Assembly (NCBI GenBank): GCA_009746045.1
Contig: RPFO01000022.1
Location: forward strand, 2,730,541 to 2,793,456
Direction of reading: 5' to 3'
Length of the DNA: 62,916 nt
Origin: Mesostigma viride
Lineage: Eukaryota; Streptophyta; Mesostigmatophyceae; Mesostigmatales; Mesostigmataceae
This document shows positions 55,934 through 62,916 of the stretch, one piece after another (the stretch's first letter is position 1; each line of letters opens with the position of its first letter). A program made the translations under genes and the position numbers. The notes below the pieces were generated by a model. That model saw only the letters and a program-made list of their open reading frames with translations, was not told the origin of the DNA and did not search any database.

Positions 55934-56717
55934 TGTGAATAGTACTCCGTGGCATGCCTCTGTGCATGGCGCATATGCGAGTACCAGTTAATTTATTATT
56001 TGATGTGTTACAAGATTCAGTTTAAGCTTGTTTCGTTTGCATATTCCTCTTGCTGGAATGCGCTAGTTATCCGAGAACGCATACATGGCACTAGACAGGT
56101 TCCAAACTATGTCGTGTCACTACATATCAATCATATTAATCGTGTCACTACATATGAACGAGTTTGTAACTTGCCAACCATGGACAGGAAGGACTGTGCT
56201 CCATGAGATTCACGTGCATGCGAGATGCCTGTCACGCATGGGCATCCATGGCTAGGATGACCACCTGCACATAAAGCCCGTAGCAAGAGACCACCAGGCA
56301 ACGTTGAGATTTATCTCTGCACTTCCCCAGCTAGTTTCTGTTCCTATTTGCACCGTCCTGGCCCACATGATGGGCAGCAACATGTCTGCAAAGCTCACGT
56401 AGTAACTTTCCCTGCAGTCCGCCCTCCTTGCCACCATCTAGGTGTCAACAATGGACCGCGTCTAGCTATTGCTCGCATAATCCCGATGAGCACCAGGCAG
56501 GACAAACCCGAGGGGTGTAAAGTAACCCCCACATCCGGGCCCCAACAGCCGTCACGACCCCTTTCTGTCTTCTCCTTTACTTCTTGGCCGGCTGGCCGTG
56601 GCCGCCTGAAAAGGTTCAGAGCCCCGTATTTTCTAGAGAGACTCATGTCCGCCTGAAAGGGCTGCGACATATATCCAGCCCGCGTCGGTTCTCTCATTGA
56701 CATTAACAACACTGCAT
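55934..56717. other. Spacer 3' of the aldolase gene
   Basis: Should include the aldolase 3' untranslated region at its right end. No TGTAA polyadenylation word was found on the minus strand. No other gene is supported. Confidence 0.35.
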
Positions 56718-59700
56718 TTACTTCTTGGGTGGCTTGTGGTCGCCCTCGCCGGCCTTGGGCGTGTGCTTGCCGAGCGCGGCCGCGCCCGCGACCTTGAGCT
56801 CCGCCAAGTAGAGCTTGCTCATCTCATCCAGCTGGAGCTTGCCCTTGCCGCGGCACAGCTCAAACAGGGGCAGCTGAAGCGCGGCGCTCCACGAGAACGA
56901 CAGGTTCCAGGGGCTGTTGCGCTTGTGGCGGTTGATCGCGTTCAGGCGCGCCGCGGCGTCGGCCAGGGACTGGCCCCCGGAGAGGTAGTTTGCGGTCGGG
57001 ATGGCCGCGGGCATGCAGCGGCGCAGCACGTCGATGTTGGCGACCGCGATCTCGTCGACAGTGTACGGGGTCGGACACAGCTTGCCCGGGTTGACCATGT
57101 TGGACTTGAGCACGGTGCCCTCCATGTAGACGCCGTGGTCGAGCATCGCCTTGTACAGCACGCTCTGCACCTTGACGTTGATGCGGATGGCCGTCTCTGT
57201 TGAGGGGGGAGGGTAAGGGGAAGCGAAAGGGGAAGGGGGAAACACCAGGGTAGGGCAGGGCAGGGCAGGTAAGGGCGCGGGGGTGATTCACTAAGTGTAA
57301 GTCATGAACAGAAGCTGTGCCTGAACTGTGGTTAGTCTCGTTGGATATACAGAGCATCGGGAGGGCGATTAGCCCGAGTAGGTGGCGGTCTCGCTAGCTC
57401 CTTTGAGGAACGTGTTGATTTGTGTACAATCATTCAAGTGACGGGCGCGGATCTGTTTCCGAGCGCCGCATGACGACAGGAGCACCGCGGGGCAGCTGTC
57501 CAGTTACAGGATTACCTAATTATAAATAAAATACTAGTATACGGGGGTTCGGTTTCACTAGTTTTAGATCAGTGGCGATGGTAGAGTTGCTTCTTAGACA
57601 AGCCATCGTGCATCCCCATTCACTTCGCCCCCTTACTCCCCATCAAAACAAGGGGACTGGACAGTCATCGGTGCACTGCTGAGCGTTGCATGAGGATGCA
57701 CCTGATGCGGGATGGAGCGACATATGCAGGTCATGGTCGCCGCTGAAGGAGACGTCATACTCCACGATGGGCACCAGAACCTACCTTCGAATGATAACGA
57801 CAACAGTACTAACATTACTACCGATAATCTATCAACCTACCCAGGTCGTGGTCGCCGCTGAGGGAGACGTCAGGCTCCACAATAGGCACCAGCCCCTCGT
57901 CCTGGCAGATGAGCGCGTAGCGCGCCAGGTCCTGCATGTTGGCCTCGATGATCAGGTCCGACGGCTGGCCCGCCGACACCTTGATGTCGATGGGCGAGCG
58001 CCACTTGCAGAACTGCACGCCCTGCGCCTTGTACTCCTTGCAGCGCGCCGCCAGCGAGTCGAGGCCCTGGGGGGGGGGGACGAGAGGGGAAGGCGGGGAG
58101 CGGGGAGGGGAAGAACGGGGCAAAAAGGGGTGTGCGTGGGCGGGGTGAGCGAGGGCGTTGCGGGTTCGGTGAGTAACGGGCAGTGCAAAGGAGAACCGAT
58201 GAGGAGCCAGGCGATGGGGAATCCGAGGGTGAAGACATCGCTGTCTCTGACACGCAAGCGGACGAAACTAGCTGCTGTGAGAAGTCACGTTATTGGATTT
58301 GCGATGTTGGCTTCCTCGCCCATCTGGCAGGCTGCCGCTCGCCTGGATCGGGGCCAACCAAAACCCTGCCTGGGCAATGGCTCTTGCTTGACCTAGGCAC
58401 GCACGGGCAAGGACGACAACTCAGGCCCTCGTGCTTAGACTTTGCATTGCCATATCAGCAGGTCACGTGGACATGTGTGCCGTGTGTTCTACTTATTGAG
58501 GCCAGGGGACAGACCTGGGAAAAGTGCCGTTAACGACATGCCATAAAGCCCATGAATGTGGTACTGACGCGGCCCGTGCATGTGACGTGCTACCCAAAAC
58601 GCGGCAGAATGTCCTTTCATAGCCACAGACAAAGGGGAGGAAACCCAAATTGGAACAGGCAAACAATCTCATTTCTTAAAGTGAGCGGTATAAAATTTAG
58701 GCAGTCCCAACCACTGTCCCTGCCCCCCTTGACATCTCCCTAGCCCTCGTCCACGCCCTGCCCTCAACCTGACATTTCAGCGCCCCTACCCACCCACCTG
58801 CTACCCGCCAGTCACCTGAATGTCCCTTACCTGCCCCCCCCCACACACACACCTGCATGATCTAACCCTGCCCCACCCTCACCTGCATGATCGTGGCGCC
58901 GCTCTGCCCCGGCAGCGCGTACACCTTGAGGTGCGGCTTGACACCTGGCACAATGCCCAGCTCCTGCAGTACGTGGGGGAATGTCTTCCCGTTGGTGCTG
59001 CTCTTCTGGTAGATGGTCTCCGGGTCAAGGATGGCGCCGGACAGGTACTCAGCCGCGCCAGGGGTCTCAAACAGCATCTGGCGGTACGCGCGGCGGTTCT
59101 CCTCAGTGTTCTCGATGCCCACTTTCTCAAAGCGGGCGCCGATGGTCGCGGGGCCCTCGTCGCACGCGGTGATGCCCTTGCCAGGTGTCCCGATCAGATT
59201 GGCCACGCGCGCGAGCTCGGCCTTCTGGGCCGGGGTGAGGAAGCCGCCCCCGTGGGTGGAGGTGGGGCCCCACGCGGTCACCTGGGGGGCGGCCGTGGTC
59301 GTCGCGGTGGCTTGGCAGGTGGTGGTGAGCGCGCGGGGGCGGGCGGCGACCTGCGGGGGACGTGGAGTGGGGGGCACAGGATTAGGAAGATTTTCTTCAG
59401 AGATGAGAAGAATGGAAAAGAAGAACTGTTCATAGACCGGTAATACAGGGTGCTCAGAAATGATTATACAAAATGATTACATGCAATCGTTCCTCAGTGC
59501 AGTGAGGGAGGAGAGAACCAGACATATTTCTGTTAGATAACAACCGCACGTGCTCATTTTTAAGTACAATATTACACTGTACTACTGATGCAGTGTGCGG
59601 CCCTCCGATGAGGACACATGCTGTGGATGGATGGGCTTATAGCAGTGCTTCTGCTAACGGGACGAATTCGTCAACTGGTTGACGAATTTCGAAATTAGTA

Positions 59701-62023
59701 GTAAAAAAGTCAACCATTTTGAGCAATTCGTCAACCACATTCGTCAACCACCTCGGCAATTCGTCAACCAATTGACGAATATGTTCCGCAATTCGTCAAC
59801 CGGTTTGACGAAATGTTTAGGGTATTCGTCAACCACGGAAGTCACCTTTTCCCATAGAGAGGCCAGACCTGAGGTCCAGCGGCGCGGCGTCAGGCCATCA
59901 GCCCGTACCAGCTGAATCCTAGATACGCTGCAGTTAGAGTTGTTTTGGAAAGACAGTACGGTTCAGGACAATTTCAGTCGGGTACCAAAACTGAAGTACT
60001 GATGAGGTACTGAACTCTAATCCCTGGACAAAAACCTTGTGAGACGAGGAAGGCAGGACCAGCACAGCAAGGAGTGACCAAGGACCAGCCGACCAGGGCA
60101 TGAAAAACTATCATTTAACCTCCGACCTCTAGCCGTCTGGCGACTACACATGCGATAAAATATTGCATGCGAAATTGTTTCGATAATGGCGGCGGACGAT
60201 GTTCAGGTAGTGTTGCATGAGCTAGATATATTCAAAGAAAAACGGTTTGGCAGGTTTCAAGACTAGCACCTTAGATGCTCTGTTTAAGAAGCAAGCTGGA
60301 GAAACTGTTCCGGTAGCAACGGAAAATATCGTCGACCTAGGCCGCAGTTTAGATGAAAAGGAGGGCAGGCAGGGCTGCGACAAACGCAAGAGAGTAGAGC
60401 TTGAGGAAGAGGATGGGTCTAATGCACAGGAAGAGGACGATGGTGGCCAGTCAACATCATCTGACAGCGCCTCAAATTCTGGCGAGGAGGAATCTAGCGA
60501 GGAGGAATCTGGCGAGGAGGGGGCCAAGACAGCAAGGAGCAAGGCCGATGATGGCGGCAGCTCTGAGCCAAGGAAGAAGAAGGGCAAGAGAAAGCCAGCT
60601 CCCAAGACGAAAAGGCAGAGACAGGAGGACAACAAGCAGTATAGCAAGGAGCGGCCCGACCGCGAGCAGTGGTGGGAAAACGGAAAGTACGAATGAGCCC
60701 AACCGACCACGGATCTGGATATTGTGATGGTTGTTCAATGGCCTCGTGCTATGCACACTTGACTCTGGCCTAGCTGTGAACGATACTAGTTATTATTCTT
60801 TAATTTATGCAGTTGTCAACAACCACCATGTGATATTGTGTTTTATCCACATGCATTACATGCGTGTGTGAGCGACCTTAAGTTAATTATAAAGAAATAA
60901 AGCTCCCCCTCCCCCAGGTTTGACGAAGCGCCAAGGCAAACAGTCAACCAGTTTGACGAATTGCCAAGGCAAATAGTCAACCATTTGATGAAGTGCCATG
61001 GCAAATAGTCAACCGTTTGACGAATGACAAAAACCCTTAGCAGAAGCACTGGCTTATGGGCCATTGTTGTGGGTGCACTGTGCATAGCGCGCAGAGGCAG
61101 TAATTTATTACAATCTGTTCCTGGTCACTTGCTATGCATTCCCATTCCCATTACCATCCCTGACCACGAATCTAGGTTATCACATGAATAATCATCTGGG
61201 TTGCTACCTCAATGTCAGCTCCCACTTCCCAGATATCCCTCTTCTGGCCTATCAAACGGATGATGCTGAAAGATGTCACAGGTTACACATGAAGCTGCAC
61301 ATACTAGAAGAAAGATGATGCTATTGTTATTCCGAGAGAGTCTTCATACATTACTGTAAAGCATCTCGGAAGACCTGCCCTGTGGTTATTTAAACAGGTA
61401 TGCTCTGATGACGCAATCGAGGAATTCTTTTCTGTTGCAAGAATGACAGTATTGCGTAACCACATGATCTGACCTTCGTCGTGATAACTGGAAACACCTG
61501 CCATGCTGCACAATCTAAAGATACAAATACGATGCCGTGTCGTGGATTAACACGGAAAAGAGCAGCTATGCGTATGTTTTTTGTGAGCTAGGATGCGTGT
61601 ATTGTCCCTATTACCGAGACGGGAAGTGCCAGCAGAGTCTTGCCGAACAAGCCAGAGTTCACCGCGCGCATGGCCTGCCGGGAGCTCGAAGGCGACGCTG
61701 CATAATCAAAGCCACAGTATCGGGAAATCGTGAAACAGACCGCACATATTTCTTCTTGTTTGAGCACCGTTGTCTCGGTAGACTAGAAATAACGTAAGCT
61801 ACGAAATGATCTCACATTATTTAAACAATAAACTACGTAAGCTACTGTAAAAGGCATGCAAACAGGGCTGAAGGCGGCAGCTTGCAAATTCGTCAAGCAC
61901 GCCTCTCAACCGCCCGGTTTGTGCTACTACTGTATAACGATGCTCACCAGCGGAGGCATTTGCCCTAAGACCCCGTGCCGGAGCGGCAGAAATTGCAACG
62001 CTGTTCTGAATAATGGCGGCCAT
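56718..62023 (-). CDS. FBA: Class I fructose-bisphosphate aldolase, probably plastid
   Basis: Cleaves or forms fructose 1,6-bisphosphate in glycolysis and the Calvin cycle. Exons on the minus strand: 62023-61948 (candidate), 59310-58883, 58066-57841, 57196-56718, giving 402 residues. The last three exons are firm: GT-AG, matching phases, conserved protein. Key residues in this model are Asp76 (GKGITACDE), Lys150 (VPGVK), Lys189 and Arg191 (CKWR), Glu232 (VEPD, with Asp for the second Glu), Schiff-base Lys274 (EGTVLKSNMV) and YLSGGQS at 314-320. The C-terminus ends PPKK and lacks the usual terminal Tyr. The leader is rich in Ala, Ser and Thr, as in transit peptides. Exon 1 joins in frame only with a CAAG acceptor at 59311-59312; the stronger CAG acceptor (exon start 59350) does not fit this exon's phase, so exon 1 remains uncertain. 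Confidence 0.85.
57727..57777 (-). repeat. FBA: Partial copy of the end of aldolase exon 3 inside intron 3
   Basis: The 51 bp match 57842-57892 with six differences. On the minus strand it would encode VPIVEYDVSFSGDHDL, against VPIVEPDVSLSGDHDL in the exon. No GT donor directly follows it, so it is probably a decayed duplicate rather than an alternative exon. Confidence 0.7.
59659..59836. repeat. Left subterminal repeat cluster of the hAT-like element
   Basis: Six ATTCGTCAAC words and three TTGACGAA words in both orientations, several arranged as palindromes. A related cluster (three TTTGACGAA plus a TTTGATGAA variant) is at 60917-61026. Such clusters are transposase-binding sites in known hAT elements. 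Confidence 0.75.
60186..60696 (+). CDS. Low-complexity charged protein of the hAT-like element
   Basis: The ATG at 60186 opens MAADDVQVVLHELDIFKE. The frame must shift by one base in an A-rich run near 60238-60243 to reach the main frame, which begins NGLAGFKTSTLDALFKKQAG and stops at 60694-60696, about 170 residues in all. The TSTLDALFKKQ word resembles the N-terminus of many hAT transposases (LDSFFKK, from memory). An acidic Ser/Glu-rich stretch, a basic KRK-rich stretch and a PDREQWWENGKYE end follow. No BED finger, DDE core or dimerisation domain is present, so it may be a truncated transposase N-terminus that still binds DNA or other subunits. Confidence 0.5.
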
Positions 62024-62916
62024 GGTAGGATTGAGGCTATAATACCAAAGAATATTTTGGCACCGATATTACAGAGCGTCCACAAACTGCTACGGTCACC
62101 GTGAACAGGCTCTACACTAAAAGGTCTGGTCCACGGGCAACTTGACAGCCATAAACTTGGATAAGGCCGGGGCCGCCCCGTCAGCACAAACGAGTGGCCT
62201 GCAGGCTTAGCGCACTCGGCTCGACATGCACGCGTGACGGTTCACGTGACAGGCTGGCACGGACTGGTACGTTGTTCGACCGCCACGTGTGTTAGTTCCC
62301 GGCTACTTGAGAGCATGCGCACGCACGATTATTGCTGGCATGGCGGAGCACAACCGTAGGAATATCGGGGGATGTTGATTGTTACCAGTCGTGATCAGCG
62401 TCGCGTACAATTACAAAACCCATTTATGATTTACATTTCCATCGTACAGACAACTGTTGAACAACAGAAGTTGGCTCGAGCTGCGACGGATGTCGCCTAT
62501 GATGGCCAACGCAGCCTTAATTTGGGCAGAGCCCGTGCTGCAAATCGTCGTCAGCATCCGGCGCCAGCTCTACATCCCAGACGTGCACAATATCTCTGCA
62601 CGGCTGCCAGAAGTTGTGCTTAATTATTGCATGGGCACGCATCCACACCCTTGCTCTGTCTGGTGCTGCCTACGTTCGCATTTTGTGTGCCTTGGCCGTC
62701 TAGGAATGATCCTGCTGCATGTCATGCGGCATTAACATATGCCTAAAGTCCAAACTATCGGCGACTCACTGACCTCCGAGGAAAAAAAAACTGATGTATA
62801 TTGTGGACTCGGACCAGTGCAACGTTCACTAATTATTTCATGGAGATTGTCCACGTCTCGGACCAGTGCAACGTTCACTAATTCTTTCCCATGAAATCCT
62901 TGTTTACAGCACGGTA
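62024..62916. other. Right-edge DNA upstream of aldolase
   Basis: If exon 1 is right, the aldolase promoter lies here. A 27-bp direct repeat beginning CTCGGACCAGTGCAACG occurs at 62808-62834 and 62857-62883. Short open frames at 62372-62735 have no recognised motif. Confidence 0.35.

Larger units (their letters stand above)
59643..61051 (+). mobile_element. hAT-like DNA transposon
   Basis: 1409 bp with perfect 15-bp terminal inverted repeats CAGTGCTTCTGCTAA, starting with the hAT-typical CAGTG. An 8-bp target duplication flanks it: GCTTATAG at 59635-59642 and GCTTATGG at 61052-61059 (one mismatch). Many TTCGTCAAC words lie just inside both ends. It encodes one small protein and no recognisable transposase core, so it is probably non-autonomous. 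If the aldolase exon 1 is right, it sits within aldolase intron 1. Confidence 0.85.

Noticed and set aside
60200-60240. A 30-bp intron (CAG/GTAGTG to AAAG) joining the hAT protein start to its main frame
   Set aside because: It would be far shorter than any other intron in the window (131 bp or more); a one-base shift in an A-rich run is simpler.
62372-62735. Two overlapping plus-strand frames at the right edge
   Set aside because: Under 95 codons each, no motif, no splice context and no homologue I recognise.

Overview
The window looks like nuclear DNA of a green alga. Two host genes are intron-rich with GT-AG introns: a glycolytic enolase with 12 exons, and a class I fructose-bisphosphate aldolase with a plastid-type N-terminus. 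The standard code fits all reading frames. The rest is transposons and satellite DNA, so the genome is probably large and repeat-rich. I cannot name the species; a chlorophyte or prasinophyte is an inference.

Layout: (1) 378-13580 is one LINE on the minus strand (LINE A), split by a Copia-type LTR retrotransposon at 3836-11658. The Copia element has 617-bp LTRs and a 5-bp target duplication. (2) 13581-17395 is mostly anonymous DNA, retroelement 3'-end scraps and an inverted repeat. (3) 17396-17758 (minus) is a small YfiM/DUF2279-like membrane protein gene, head to head with enolase at 18690-25967 (plus). (4) 26605-44745 is a second LINE (LINE B, plus). It is split by a Ty3/Gypsy-class element at 29260-42147, whose left repeat is itself split by an ORF1-only LINE relative at 30185-32127. 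(5) 44746-47550 holds retroelement scraps, a MITE-like element and scrambled LINE fragments. (6) 47980-48802 is a 24-bp minisatellite, and 49441-55933 is a satellite array with very long GGAA microsatellites. (7) 56718-62023 (minus) is the aldolase gene; a hAT-like DNA transposon (59643-61051) appears to lie in its first intron.

The most interesting object is the Ty3/Gypsy-class element. Its polyprotein carries a C5-cytosine DNA methyltransferase domain in front of reverse transcriptase and a PHD finger behind integrase, so it could write cytosine methylation and read histone tails. Its repeats are not ordinary LTRs. They are arranged A1 - coding region - B1 - A2 - B2 (split direct repeats), and the outer ends (TGTCGC...GCGACA) carry a TCTC target duplication. 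Methyltransferase-bearing retrotransposons are known from dinoflagellates and charophytes; the combination with a PHD finger and split repeats is, as far as I know, undescribed.

Many retroelement frames are broken by single-base shifts at homopolymers. Some of these may be assembly errors.
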